Numbered from the stretch's first letter, positions 17,138 to 26,179 are shown. The stretch is 64,000 bases of DNA from Bacteroidales bacterium (GCA_017651185.1 JAGCDJ010000042.1:62001-126000); one strand, 5' to 3'. Notes: a model not told the origin generated them from the letters alone. Translations and numbers: made by a program.

Positions 17138-18002
17138 CGTCTTCATCGTCTTCGTCATCATCGTCGGTTATAGCAGAAGCCCTTACCATAAAGTCCGCCT
17201 TCTTTGAATTTTCCGGTTTTGCATGTTCGGTTGCGTATTCGGGGTCTTTTGCCAGTTCCATGTCGTATACGAGAACCGGTTCTTCGGGGAAGAGTTTCAA
17301 TCCCAATGCTATGATTCTCTTGGCTTCGTCAGTATCAGGCGTTTCCTTTGTCAAAAGCCATGATGCATATATGTCAAACGCTTCAATCATGGCAAAGTCG
17401 GTATCTTTTTCCCTGCGTTTTCCTTTCTCTGCTAAGTTTTCAAGGTTCTGGATTATGGGGTTTGCCGTCGCTGTATCGCCTGTTATTGCTGCGAGGCATC
17501 CGTTTAGAGCAACGAAGTTGTCGTCTGAATAGGTCTTTAATATTTTACGTACCTTTGAGTTTGCTTTGGAATATTTGCCAACGCTTACATAGTGGTCTAC
17601 ATAGTACATGCCAATTACGGCAATGTCTTTAAGCAGGTCGTCGTTGTCGGGGAAAAGGACTTTTGCCTTCTTGTCCTTTTTCTTTGCGTTGACAGAATAG
17701 CGCAAAGCTAGGTCATACGACTGAAGGTATTCTGGAGTTTTGTCAAGAAGTTTTGGGTCGTCGAGGCACATCGTGAAAATCTTTGCGTATGCGTATGCCG
17801 AATATAGGTATAGTTCTGCATCGTTTTTGTATTTTTCCAGCACCATCATCTTGTCGCACTTGAATGCAAGGTCTTCCCATTGTTCGTTCTCAAAATATTT
17901 AGCTAATTTACTGTGTACGCCGTTTTTTACCTGTGCGATTGCAGAAATACCGCCCAAGAACATCGACACCATCAGTAATATTGTTACGACTAACCTTCTC
18001 AT
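17130..18002 (-). CDS. Exported TPR-like protein with acidic tail
   Basis: The 290 residues start at ATG 18002 (MRRLVVTILL), where a signal peptide begins; the ORF extends 21 codons further but those overlap the promoter box. The body is helical with TPR-like spacing (ALRYSVNAKKKDKKAKV, YVDHYVSVGKYSKANSKVRKIL). It ends in a run of Asp/Glu (DDDDEDDEDDE) encoded by GAY/GAR codons. The function is unknown. It is the first gene of the operon with MTA phosphorylase, an aminotransferase and a START-like protein, and is translationally coupled to the next gene. Confidence 0.7.
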   Translation of the reverse strand: MRRLVVTILLMVSMFLGGISAIAQVKNGVHSKLAKYFENEQWEDLAFKCDKMMVLEKYKNDAELYLYSAYAYAKIFTMCLDDPKLLDKTPEYLQSYDLALRYSVNAKKKDKKAKVLFPDNDDLLKDIAVIGMYYVDHYVSVGKYSKANSKVRKILKTYSDDNFVALNGCLAAITGDTATANPIIQNLENLAEKGKRREKDTDFAMIEAFDIYASWLLTKETPDTDEAKRIIALGLKLFPEEPVLVYDMELAKDPEYATEHAKPENSKKADFMVRASAITDDDDEDDEDDE

Positions 18003-18020
18003 ATAAAAACAAATTGTCTG

Positions 18021-18028
18021 CAAAGGTA
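18021..18028 (-). promoter_or_regulatory. -7 box (TACCTTTG) of the TPR/MTA phosphorylase operon
   Basis: It matches TAnnTTTG on the minus strand, 18 nt before ATG 18002. No good -33 element is seen. Confidence 0.45.
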
Positions 18029-18099
18029 GTTGCTTTTTTCTAAAGCACCTATTCTTTACAGACAAAATTATGTTAATATTTATTAACTACGGTTGATAA

Positions 18100-19413
18100 C
18101 TATCTTCTGCCTATTCCGAAATACTGGAAACCAAATTTTCTTACTTCTGCGGGGTCGTAAATGTTTCGTCCGTCGAAAATGAGTTTTTGTTTCATCTTTG
18201 TTAGCTGTTTGTAGTCTAAAACCCTAAATTCTGTCCATTCGGTTACGAGCAGTAGTGCATCAGCATTTTCTGTTGCCTCGTATGGTGATTTACAAAGAGT
18301 TATCATGTCACCAAGGCGACGCTTTGCTTCGTCCATGGCAACTGGGTCGTATGCAAAAATTTCAGCACCCATGCTGGTGAATTTTTCTGCGAGAACGAGT
18401 GCAGGTGCTTCGCGCATGTCGTCGGTGTTGGGTTTGAACGCCAGGCCCCACATCGCAATCTTCTTGCCCTTGAGGTCTCCGTTGAAATACTTGTAGACCT
18501 TGTCGTATAGCGTTTCCTTCTGGCGGTTGTTTACATTTTCGACTGCTTTAAGTATTTCGAGCGAGTATCCGTAGTCACTTGCCGACTTGATAAGTGCTTT
18601 CACGTCTTTGGGGAAGCACGAACCACCATATCCGGTACCTGCGTATATGAAATACGGTCCAATGCGCTTGTCGGTTCCAATGCCTCGGCGGACGCTGTTG
18701 ATGTCGGCTCCGACCTTGTCGCAGAAGTTGGCGATGTCGTTGATGAAGGAAATCTTGGTGGCCAACATTGCATTTGCTGCGTATTTGGTGATTTCTGCCG
18801 ATGGAATGTCCATGTAGATTATTGGATGTCCGTTGAGTACGAATGGTTTGTACAACCTGTCCATGATTTCGCGTGCCTTGTCGCTGTCAACGCCTACTAC
18901 GATCCTGTCGGGATGGAGATTGTCCTTTACGGCATCGCCTTCCTTCAGGAATTCGGGATTGGATGCAACGTCGAACTTTATGTCTATGTTTCGTGCTGCT
19001 ATTTCTTCGGCAACGGCCTTGCGAACTTTTTCAGCAGTCCCTATTGGCACGGTGCTTTTTGTGACAACAACCATGTAGTTGTTTATGTTGCGACCAATTT
19101 CGTGTGCAACTGCAAGCACATATTGCAGGTCGGCACTTCCGTCCTCGTCTGGCGGTGTGCCCACGCAGATAAATGCGGCATCGGCATCCTTAATTGCTTC
19201 GGCATAGTCGCTGGTAAACGAAAGCAAACCCTTGCGCATGTTGTTGTCGACCATGTCCTTTAGTCCTGGTTCCCATATTGGGAGTATGCCGTTGTTCAGG
19301 TTTTCTATCTTCTTGCGGTCGATGTCGAGGCACGAAACTTTTACGCCCATTTCCGAGAAGCAGGTTCCCGAAACAAGTCCAACATAACCGGTGCCAATAA
19401 CAGCTATCTTCAT
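18100..19413 (-). CDS. ugd: UDP-glucose 6-dehydrogenase
   Basis: The 437 residues have an NAD-binding Rossmann start ([13 protein letters not shown]), the [12 protein letters not shown] segment, STVPIGT, the catalytic Cys266 in [10 protein letters not shown] and the C-terminal UDP-binding domain. It oxidises UDP-glucose to UDP-glucuronate with two NAD+ for capsule or exopolysaccharide synthesis. The closely related UDP-N-acetylmannosamine dehydrogenases are less likely given the motifs. It overlaps purC by ATGA (19410-19413), so the two are translationally coupled although metabolically unrelated. Confidence 0.93.
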   Translation of the reverse strand: MKIAVIGTGYVGLVSGTCFSEMGVKVSCLDIDRKKIENLNNGILPIWEPGLKDMVDNNMRKGLLSFTSDYAEAIKDADAAFICVGTPPDEDGSADLQYVLAVAHEIGRNINNYMVVVTKSTVPIGTAEKVRKAVAEEIAARNIDIKFDVASNPEFLKEGDAVKDNLHPDRIVVGVDSDKAREIMDRLYKPFVLNGHPIIYMDIPSAEITKYAANAMLATKISFINDIANFCDKVGADINSVRRGIGTDKRIGPYFIYAGTGYGGSCFPKDVKALIKSASDYGYSLEILKAVENVNNRQKETLYDKVYKYFNGDLKGKKIAMWGLAFKPNTDDMREAPALVLAEKFTSMGAEIFAYDPVAMDEAKRRLGDMITLCKSPYEATENADALLLVTEWTEFRVLDYKQLTKMKQKLIFDGRNIYDPAEVRKFGFQYFGIGRR

Positions 19414-20360
19414 TTGAGTTCGGTTAAGAATTTATTTACGTTGTTGAAAATTCTTTCTTCAAGGTTGTCCGATTCCGATTTCTGGAATTTTTCGCCAGTA
19501 ATCTTTTCATACAATTCGATGTAGCGGTCCGATATTCCGTTTACAATTTCTTCGGTCATTTCGGGAACTTGCTGTCCTTCCTTGCCTTGGAAACCGTTGT
19601 CCATCAGCCATTCGCGTACAAATTCCTTCGAGAGCTGTCTTTGTGGCTTGCCAGCGTCAAAGTTTGCCTGATAGGTGTCGAGGTAGAAATAGCGCGATGA
19701 GTCGGGCGTGTGGATTTCATCGATGAGGTAAATCTTGCCGTCCTTCTTGCCAAATTCGTACTTGGTATCAACAAGGATAAGTCCCATCTTGTTGGCAATT
19801 TCGCTACCACGTTCGAAAAGTTTGAGCGAGTATTCTTCCAGTTTCTTGTATTCGTCTTCTGGAATCAATCCGCGGCTGATGATTTCTTCGCGCGAGATGT
19901 TTTCATCGTGCATGCCGAGTTCTGCCTTTGTAGTAGGAGTAAGGATTGGCTTTTCGAATTTCTGGTGTTCCTTCATTCCGTCGGGAATCGGAACTCCGCA
20001 GATTTGTCTTGCTCCGTTCTTGTATTCACGCCACGAACTGCCTGTAAGATAGCCGCGTACAATCATTTCTACGGGGTATCCTTCGCACTTGTGACCAACG
20101 GTTACCATCGGGTCGGGCGAACCTATCTTCCAGTTTGGAACGATGTCGGAAGTGAGGTCGAGGAATTTCGATGCTATCTGGTTGAGTACCTGTCCCTTGA
20201 ACGGAATGCCTTTTGGTAGTATAACGTCGAATGCGGAGATTCTGTCGGTAACGACCATTACCATCAGTTCGTCGTTGATGTTATATACGTCGCGAACCTT
20301 GCCGTTGTATAGGCCTTTCTGGTTTGCGAATTTGAAGTTTGTCTTTGTTAATGCTTTCAT
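19410..20360 (-). CDS. purC: Phosphoribosylaminoimidazole-succinocarboxamide synthase
   Basis: The 316 residues are the longer form of SAICAR synthetase common in Bacteroidetes and eukaryotes. The N-terminal [26 protein letters not shown] (ATP and AIR binding), [11 protein letters not shown] and [23 protein letters not shown] motifs are diagnostic. It joins aspartate to CAIR using ATP in purine synthesis. ATG 20360 fits the family N-terminus. It is followed by ugd in the same transcript. Confidence 0.95.
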   Translation of the reverse strand: MKALTKTNFKFANQKGLYNGKVRDVYNINDELMVMVVTDRISAFDVILPKGIPFKGQVLNQIASKFLDLTSDIVPNWKIGSPDPMVTVGHKCEGYPVEMIVRGYLTGSSWREYKNGARQICGVPIPDGMKEHQKFEKPILTPTTKAELGMHDENISREEIISRGLIPEDEYKKLEEYSLKLFERGSEIANKMGLILVDTKYEFGKKDGKIYLIDEIHTPDSSRYFYLDTYQANFDAGKPQRQLSKEFVREWLMDNGFQGKEGQQVPEMTEEIVNGISDRYIELYEKITGEKFQKSESDNLEERIFNNVNKFLTELK

Positions 20361-20455
20361 GAGTGTTTTTATTTTTTGTTTCTATGTTTCTAAGTTTCTA
20401 TGCCTGCGGCGTTTCTAAGTTTATGGTTGTTTGATATTGTTTGATTTTGTTTCTT

Positions 20456-20483
20456 GTAGGCTCGCAATGCATTGCGAACCTAC
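20456..20483. repeat. GTAGG...CCTAC palindromic element
   Basis: GTAGG and CCTAC ends surround TCGCAATGCATTGCGA, a near-perfect 28-nt palindrome of the same family as the axis element. It lies between purC and the SRPBCC gene. Confidence 0.75.
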
Positions 20484-20508
20484 AGATATATTCATTGTCA
20501 ATTCAAAT

Positions 20509-20916
20509 TTAATACGGTATCATCTTCAATGCATCTGCCAGTCTGTTTATACCTTCGTTGAGTTTCCCTTTGAGCATTGGGCGCATGAGTAGCGGTACAT
20601 CGGCGCGTATGGTTATTCGTCCTGCGGTTTCGTATTCGCTGAGCGATTTCAGTTGTATCCAGGCCGTGAATCCCATCTTTGTGCCTTCCTCGGTGCCGAG
20701 TTTTATCAGCTTGTATTCTTCCTTTTCGAGAATTTTGACAACAAAGGTCTGTCCTTTTACCGTAACGGTGCACGAATCTTCGGTTGCATTTATTTCTGCA
20801 TCGGCTTCTGGCGGAATCATCCGTGTGATGTTGCGCAAGTCGCTCCAATAAGCGAAAATTCGCTGGTCGGAATTATTGATCCTTACCGTTTTGCTTACTG
20901 CTTCGAGGTCTTTCAT
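20509..20916 (-). CDS. SRPBCC (START/Bet v1-like) domain protein
   Basis: The 135 residues form one helix-grip domain: an N-terminal strand, then IFAYWSDLRNITRMIPP, alternating strands (CTVTVKGQTFVVKILEKEE, KMGFTAWIQL, AGRITIRADV) and a C-terminal helix. It has no signal peptide, so it is cytoplasmic. Small-ligand binding is the usual role; the ligand is unknown. It lies 12 nt after pyrE and is probably cotranscribed with it. Confidence 0.75.
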   Translation of the reverse strand: MKDLEAVSKTVRINNSDQRIFAYWSDLRNITRMIPPEADAEINATEDSCTVTVKGQTFVVKILEKEEYKLIKLGTEEGTKMGFTAWIQLKSLSEYETAGRITIRADVPLLMRPMLKGKLNEGINRLADALKMIPY

Positions 20917-20928
20917 TGTTAGCGGTTT

Positions 20929-21561
20929 TTACTTTTTCCAAGTGTCTGGGCTGGTTCTCCACTGTTTCAGCACTTCTATGTCGCTTTCGGTAATGTAACC
21001 TATTTCCTTGGCTTGTTCAACGAGTACATTGTAGTTGCTGAGCGTTACGAGCTTGACATTTGCATCCTTGAATGCGTCAACCGACTTCTGGAATCCGTAG
21101 GTGAAGATTGCTGCCATACCTACAACTTCGCTTTTTGCTTCGCGCAGAGCCTTTACAGCATTCAGACTGCTTCCGCCTGTTGAGATGAGGTCTTCGATGA
21201 CAAGCACCTTGCTGCCTTCGGGAAGTTCACCTTCGATGAGGTTGCCAAGTCCGTGGTCTTTTGCCTGCGAGCGGACATATACGAAAGGCTTGTGCAACTT
21301 GTCGGCTACAAGTGCTCCCTGAGCGATTGCTCCTGTTGCAACGCCGGCTATAACGTCGTATTCACCGAAGTTTTCCTTAATAACTTCGATGAACGAATCG
21401 CGTACGAAATCGCGTACATCGGGGAAAGACAAAGCCTTGCGGTTGTCGCAGTATATTGGCGAGTTCCATCCTGATGCCCACACGAAATGATTTGTAGGTT
21501 CAAGTTTTATTGCTTTTATTTGCAAAAGTTTTTCAGCTACTTGTTTGGCTATTGTGTTCAT
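20929..21561 (-). CDS. pyrE: Orotate phosphoribosyltransferase
   Basis: The 210 residues start at ATG 21561 (MNTIAKQVAEKLLQI); the ORF runs 26 codons further, into the NUDIX gene on the other strand. The PRPP loop VLVIEDLISTGGSS and YVRSQAKDHG (flexible catalytic loop) are clear. It converts orotate and PRPP to OMP in pyrimidine synthesis. Its start codon is separated from that of the divergent NUDIX gene by only 12 nt. Confidence 0.93.
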   Translation of the reverse strand: MNTIAKQVAEKLLQIKAIKLEPTNHFVWASGWNSPIYCDNRKALSFPDVRDFVRDSFIEVIKENFGEYDVIAGVATGAIAQGALVADKLHKPFVYVRSQAKDHGLGNLIEGELPEGSKVLVIEDLISTGGSSLNAVKALREAKSEVVGMAAIFTYGFQKSVDAFKDANVKLVTLSNYNVLVEQAKEIGYITESDIEVLKQWRTSPDTWKK

Positions 21562-21573
21562 AACTTTAAATTT

Positions 21574-22170
21574 ATGATAAAAATATTCTATAACGACAGG
21601 ATTTTGGCTTTTTCCGAAAGCGTCAATCCCGATTTTCAATTTGCAAATGTATTACATTTTGACGATAAAACCGAATTGGCAATAAAACTTTTTTTGAACT
21701 CATCTAATGAATATAATCTCCTGATTATAGGTGTTTCAGATGCTGTTGCAATGTCTCTGTTGAAAAAAGTTTTCCGCGTTATAGAGGCGGGCGGTGGCAG
21801 GGTACACGATTCGCAGGGACGTACTTTGTGTATTTTCCGTTCTGGACGCTGGGATCTGCCAAAAGGATGGCTCGAAAAAGGCGAAACTCTAGACCAATGT
21901 GCCGTGCGCGAGGTCTGCGAGGAGTGCGGACTTAATGCTGCCGACATTGTCAACGAAGGCAAGCTAATTACAACCTACCATATTTATCCATTCAAGGATG
22001 CATTCGCTTTGAAAGTTACGCATTGGTATAGAATGAAATATACTGGTATTGGCACAACCAAACCGCAAACCGAGGAAGATATAACCGAGGTGAAATGGGT
22101 TAGTGAAAGTGAGATGGAGGCGGTGAAGAGAAATACGTATGGGAATATAAGGATGGTGCTTGAAAGATAG
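21574..22170 (+). CDS. NUDIX hydrolase
   Basis: The 198 residues from ATG 21574 (MIKIFYNDRIL) have a unique ~65-residue N-terminal region followed by a NUDIX domain with an intact box: G-WLEKG-E-TLDQCAV-REVCEECGL. Residues before it (GRTLCIFRSGRWDLPKG) are the usual substrate-side strand. It hydrolyses a nucleoside diphosphate linked to another moiety; the substrate is not readable. The extra 29 N-terminal codons of the ORF are antisense to pyrE and unlikely to be translated. Confidence 0.88.
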   Translation: MIKIFYNDRILAFSESVNPDFQFANVLHFDDKTELAIKLFLNSSNEYNLLIIGVSDAVAMSLLKKVFRVIEAGGGRVHDSQGRTLCIFRSGRWDLPKGWLEKGETLDQCAVREVCEECGLNAADIVNEGKLITTYHIYPFKDAFALKVTHWYRMKYTGIGTTKPQTEEDITEVKWVSESEMEAVKRNTYGNIRMVLER

Positions 22171-22187
22171 ATTTTTTGCATAATTTG

Positions 22188-22217
22188 TTGTATGTAACAA
22201 AATAAATCATATATTTG
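22188..22217 (+). promoter_or_regulatory. Promoter of the FISUMP-domain secreted protein
   Basis: TTG (22188-22190) and TATATTTG (22210-22217) are 19 nt apart, 16 nt before the ATG at 22234. Confidence 0.65.
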
Positions 22218-22233
22218 CCGAAAATATTGTGTT

Positions 22234-24660
22234 ATGAAAAGATTCTTGTTGGCAGTCATTGCTTGTATATTTTGCGGTTTAGTTTGCGCGCAGAGCGATT
22301 ATTCTGTACGCGCAGAATTTATAGGACAGGGCATAGGTACATATTATGCTGGGGAACAGCATTATCAGCAGTTGGATAGCATTGTTGTTGTAAACCATAC
22401 AAAGAATTGGGAGCGAACTATCGAGTATCCTGATACAATTCTTATTGCTAGGTATCATGGCACAGGTGGAATCGAACAAACTTCAACCGTCAGCGATGCT
22501 CTTTCGCAAAATGTTCCCAATCCGTTTGATGGAGAAACCGAAGTCGAATTGTATGTCGCTGAAAATAACAAGGTTTTGCTACAGGTATATGATATGGTAG
22601 GAAAACTTTATGCGCAATATGAGGAATGGCTTTCTGCTGGAATGTACCGTTTTTCCATTTGCCTGACGATGGCGCAGGCGTATTTGCTTTCGGCAAATGT
22701 TGGAAGCAAGTCGTATTCCATAAAGATGGTAAATCTTGGCAATGGAGGCGGAAATACGATTTCTAATCTTGGTTCGGTTGTTCCCAAATTGACAATTGAT
22801 AACGGAAATGCTCAAAACGAAACATTAAGTATATCCGACAGCATGTCGTATGTCGGCTACACAACCTACGATGGAAGTGTGTATGAAAGCAGACCATTGA
22901 GTAAACTATGGTGTGCAGGAACTGATACCTTGTATTTTGACATTCCATATTGCTATGATAAGACCACGGTTCTTCGTATTCAAGATTGTGTGCCGTTTTC
23001 GTACAATGGTCGGATGTATGCGGAAAGCGGACACTATGTATTGGAGGAACTGCAATCTGTATGTGGTGCCGACAGCATTGTGGAATTGGATTTCCGCATT
23101 GGTGGACAAATTGAGACGGAATTTTACATTGAGACAAACGATGGTGAGTACCAATGGGGCGACACATTACTGAGGGACAGTGGCATTTATCGCCGTCAAT
23201 TTACTTCGGTACACGGTTGCGATAGCATTGTCACTCTATATTTGACATTGTATGTGAACGAAAGAACGATTTCTTGCAGATTTTCTGGTATTGGAATAAG
23301 TACGATAGATGAAATGGAAAGGCATTATCAGCGGTTGGACAGCATATCAATAACTAATGAGCGAAATCATTTGCAATGGATGATGCACTATCCAGACACA
23401 ACACTTACTACGGTAACTGTTCAAGATAAGCTGACTGTTGTTAATGAAAATGGTGTGCCATTAATATATGGAGCCGATGATATTATCATAAAGGGGTACA
23501 CAACATTTAGGGGAGTAGTGTTTGAAAGCATGGAGATTAGGCAGATGATGCACCTTTATATGGATTCAGTATTATATTTCCATATCCCGTATTGTCGCGA
23601 CAAGATTATTGCGTATGATATTCATGATTGTGAACCTTTTACTTATCATGGGCAAACATATTCGGAAAGTGGTCATTATGTACTTGAGGAACTCGAAACC
23701 GCTTTGGGGTGCGACAGCATTGTGGAATTGGACTTGACTATAGGCGATTTCGCTTTCAATGAAATTGAAATATACACATGCGATGAGTCGTATCAGCTTG
23801 ATGATACTTTGATTACGGAAAGCGGCATATATCGTCGTCATTATACTTCAGTGCATGGTTGTGACAGCATTGTGGCGTATATTGTTTCACTTGGCAACGG
23901 AATTACCGATGAGCGAGATGGCAATACCTATTGTACCGTGCAGATTGGCGACCAAGTGTGGATGGCTGAAAATTTAAGGTATCTGCCGAATGTAAATTCA
24001 ATAAGTAGCATGTCCGAAAATTATTATAATAGGTGGGATGATACAGTGCGATGTTTCGTATATGGATACGATGGTACTGATGTGGAAGAAGCTAAAATGA
24101 CAGACAATTATACAAAATACGGAGTGCTGTATAATATTTCTAATGTGTTGTGGGGTGAGGGTGATTATTATATTGGTGATTCGCTTGTGAGGGTAGACAC
24201 GCTATGTCCTGCGGGATGGCATATACCTACTGACAGCGAGTGGACTAAGATGGAAGTTTTCCTAGAAAATAACGGATATAATTTTGATGGATATATGGAT
24301 ACTGATTACGATAGGGAAACGCATAATGTTATAGCGAAGCCGTTGGCATATACATCCGACTGGACTGTATGCAACGAAAGAAATACTGTAGGTTGGTTGC
24401 AGAATAAGAATAATAAAAGTCATTTTAGTGCATTGCCTGGCGGTTGGGCGAATGTTCAGACAGGAGTTTATGTCGGACTACATGATTTTGGCTGTTGGTG
24501 GACTAAAACTATGGATAGTAGTTTTCTTTTCGATGAGAATAATAATATGGTATTCACTAGATTTTTTAGGAGATTGGATTTTGATTCGTCAAGCACATTA
24601 AGGGAATCTATAAATCTATGTAAATCAGCTATGAGTGTAAGGTGTATAAGGGATTATTAA
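22234..24660 (+). CDS. Large secreted protein with internal sorting-like module, repeats and FISUMP domain
   Basis: The 808 residues have a signal peptide (1-20). Residues 90-169 resemble a T9SS type A sorting domain (NVPNPF, LLQVYDMVGK, LSAGMYRF, SIKMVNLG) but are internal. Two ~320-residue units follow a duplicated plan: a module starting near 26 and again near 350 (HYQxLDSI, YPDT), then ESGHYVLEEL...DSIVELD and SGIYRR...HGCDSIV repeats. From about 553 to the end is a 'Fibrobacter succinogenes major paralogous' domain (VQIGDQVWMAENL, CPAGWHIPTDSEW, ALPGGW, MSVRCIRD), a C-type-lectin-like fold. It is probably a surface or secreted binding protein. Its stop overlaps that of the convergent gene. 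Confidence 0.8.
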   Translation: MKRFLLAVIACIFCGLVCAQSDYSVRAEFIGQGIGTYYAGEQHYQQLDSIVVVNHTKNWERTIEYPDTILIARYHGTGGIEQTSTVSDALSQNVPNPFDGETEVELYVAENNKVLLQVYDMVGKLYAQYEEWLSAGMYRFSICLTMAQAYLLSANVGSKSYSIKMVNLGNGGGNTISNLGSVVPKLTIDNGNAQNETLSISDSMSYVGYTTYDGSVYESRPLSKLWCAGTDTLYFDIPYCYDKTTVLRIQDCVPFSYNGRMYAESGHYVLEELQSVCGADSIVELDFRIGGQIETEFYIETNDGEYQWGDTLLRDSGIYRRQFTSVHGCDSIVTLYLTLYVNERTISCRFSGIGISTIDEMERHYQRLDSISITNERNHLQWMMHYPDTTLTTVTVQDKLTVVNENGVPLIYGADDIIIKGYTTFRGVVFESMEIRQMMHLYMDSVLYFHIPYCRDKIIAYDIHDCEPFTYHGQTYSESGHYVLEELETALGCDSIVELDLTIGDFAFNEIEIYTCDESYQLDDTLITESGIYRRHYTSVHGCDSIVAYIVSLGNGITDERDGNTYCTVQIGDQVWMAENLRYLPNVNSISSMSENYYNRWDDTVRCFVYGYDGTDVEEAKMTDNYTKYGVLYNISNVLWGEGDYYIGDSLVRVDTLCPAGWHIPTDSEWTKMEVFLENNGYNFDGYMDTDYDRETHNVIAKPLAYTSDWTVCNERNTVGWLQNKNNKSHFSALPGGWANVQTGVYVGLHDFGCWWTKTMDSSFLFDENNNMVFTRFFRRLDFDSSSTLRESINLCKSAMSVRCIRDY

Positions 24661-25373
24661 TTCTTGTTTCCTTCCTCAATTTTCCTTATCACATCAATTT
24701 TGCCGACATCTAGGACTTTATTGTTGTCGTGAATGTATCCGCCGATGGGTTCTGTTTTCGATATTTTCAGCAGTTCGGGGATAATGGGGAAGGACCCTTC
24801 ATTGTCGATGAGGTCGAAAATGCGATAGTTGCAGACATATATTCCGCTGAAAGCCATTTCGTTGTAGCAGTCACGCTCGATGGTGATTATTGACTTGTCG
24901 TTCTTAAGGTCGCGCCATCCGCAAAGGCGGTTGTCTGTATCGAAAAGCAGATGCTTCGAACTTTCGCGGTGCATGACGGCAAGAGTTGCAACATTTTGCG
25001 TTGAGCAATGGTGGTCGTACAATGCTTTCAGGTCAAGGTCGGAAAAAATGTCGACATTGTGAACCAGAAAGTTGTCACCTTCGTTGAAAAACCGCTTGAC
25101 ATTCTTTAGTCCGCCGCCAGTGTTTAGTAGTAATTCACGCTCATCGGAAATCTCTATTTGTACGCCGAAATCGTTGTTTTTCACGAAGTCTATTATCTGT
25201 TCGGCAAAATGGTGAACATTCACAACTATGTAGTCGACACCAAAACCGCGAAGTTTTTCTATCTGGTGCTGAATCATTGGTTTTCCGCTGATTGGAACCA
25301 TTGCTTTGGGCATGGTGTTGGTCAACGGTGCGAGACGAGTGCCGAGTCCGGCAGCGAAAATCATTGCTTTCAT
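24657..25373 (-). CDS. Sugar-phosphate nucleotidyltransferase (MurU/ManC-like)
   Basis: The 238 residues begin MKAMIFAAGLGTRLAPLT and continue PKAMVPISGKPMI, the nucleotide-binding signature of the NTP-transferase family. The metal-binding Asp lies in HNVDIFSDLD. The length fits single-domain enzymes such as MurU (N-acetylmuramate-1-phosphate uridylyltransferase) or mannose-1-phosphate guanylyltransferase; no hexapeptide domain follows. The exact sugar is not decidable. Its stop codon shares bases with the stop of the gene on the other strand. Confidence 0.8.
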   Translation of the reverse strand: MKAMIFAAGLGTRLAPLTNTMPKAMVPISGKPMIQHQIEKLRGFGVDYIVVNVHHFAEQIIDFVKNNDFGVQIEISDERELLLNTGGGLKNVKRFFNEGDNFLVHNVDIFSDLDLKALYDHHCSTQNVATLAVMHRESSKHLLFDTDNRLCGWRDLKNDKSIITIERDCYNEMAFSGIYVCNYRIFDLIDNEGSFPIIPELLKISKTEPIGGYIHDNNKVLDVGKIDVIRKIEEGNKN

Positions 25374-25389
25374 TTGCGAAAATTTTCCG

Positions 25390-25397
25390 CAAAGGTA
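25390..25397 (-). promoter_or_regulatory. -7 box (TACCTTTG) of the nucleotidyltransferase
   Basis: It matches TAnnTTTG on the minus strand, 16 nt before ATG 25373. No convincing -33 was found. Confidence 0.45.
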
Positions 25398-25423
25398 AAG
25401 AAAAATTAATGATTCAAAAGGTC

Positions 25424-25490
25424 AAAACGGAATGTCATCCTGAACTGCTTCCTGAGCGGAGTCGAAGGGCAGGATCTGATTCCGTTTTTT
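25424..25490. terminator. Long two-step hairpin, possible bidirectional terminator and dispersed repeat
   Basis: AAAACGGAAT pairs with ATTCCGTTTT at the ends, enclosing a second stem ATCCTG / CAGGAT. Plus-strand reading ends in TTTTTT. It lies between the stop of 25519-26007 and the start of 24657-25373. The inner part resembles intergenic repeats often seen in this phylum. Confidence 0.6.
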
Positions 25491-25518
25491 AGGTGGGCAG
25501 TTTGAAGTTTTTCTCCCG

Positions 25519-26007
25519 TTATTCCTTCTGCTTTTCAATTGTTTCCTTGTATTTCTTAATGTCTGCCACATCGCGGACGGTGCGAAAATCTGTTATCGAC
25601 CAATCGTATTGCAATTCTTGTTTACCCGATTCGTTGGTGACGAGTTTCGCATTTTTGTATGAAAGCGTTATGTACTTGTACTTGAATTCTCCGCTGTTTT
25701 TTCCCGCATTTAAGTCTTCGAGAATCTGAACCTCCATAAGTACGGTGGCTTCGAGTATCGATTTTTCAAAGGTGCTTTGTGGCTGGTCGTATGTCCATGA
25801 AGGAGGGCATTGCTCGTGACCTTTGCCTGTGCATTCCAAATATGTAAGTCTTCGGTACGAATCATATTCTGCAATAACAGTTTTGTATGTTACTTCCTCC
25901 GTGAATTTGTTGCACTTGCCACCTTCAAGGTGTACTGTTAGTCCTTGTGCGCTTACTGCCGAAATACTAATAATCGCAATGATTATTGCTACAAAAAGAT
26001 TTTTCAT
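25519..26007 (-). CDS. Hypothetical exported protein
   Basis: The 162 residues have a signal peptide (1-20, AVSAQ). The mature part has three Cys (GKCNKF, LECTGKGHEQCPPSW) and a beta-rich middle (GEFKYKYITLSYKNAKLV). The C-terminus is charged and helical (DVADIKKYKETIEKQKE). I recognise no family. It is transcribed alone. Confidence 0.65.
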   Translation of the reverse strand: MKNLFVAIIIAIISISAVSAQGLTVHLEGGKCNKFTEEVTYKTVIAEYDSYRRLTYLECTGKGHEQCPPSWTYDQPQSTFEKSILEATVLMEVQILEDLNAGKNSGEFKYKYITLSYKNAKLVTNESGKQELQYDWSITDFRTVRDVADIKKYKETIEKQKE

Positions 26008-26053
26008 GTTAGATTCCCTATTTTATCGTTAAACTTTTGAATATTATCGGTGA

Positions 26054-26061
26054 CAAATATA
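26054..26061 (-). promoter_or_regulatory. -7 box (TATATTTG) of the hypothetical exported protein
   Basis: It matches the TAnnTTTG consensus on the minus strand, 46 nt before the start at 26007. Confidence 0.4.
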
Positions 26062-26144
26062 ATGCTTTTGGTTTAAAGCATGCATACTTTTTCTGGAAAA
26101 AATCAAAAATTGTAAATCGTACTTCGTAAATCGTAAATATTTTT

Positions 26145-26152
26145 TATTTTTG
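26145..26152 (+). promoter_or_regulatory. -7 box (TATTTTTG) of trxB
   Basis: It matches TAnnTTTG, 27 nt before ATG 26180. The -33 region is not clear. Confidence 0.5.
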
Positions 26153-26179
26153 CCGAAATTTGAGTTTAATTAAAAGAAT

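Noticed and set aside
23900-24660. FISUMP domain of the 808-residue protein as a second DGR target
   Set aside because: Its end lacks the GC-rich, A-poor NNC codon pattern and the SVRPV tail; composition matches the rest of the gene.
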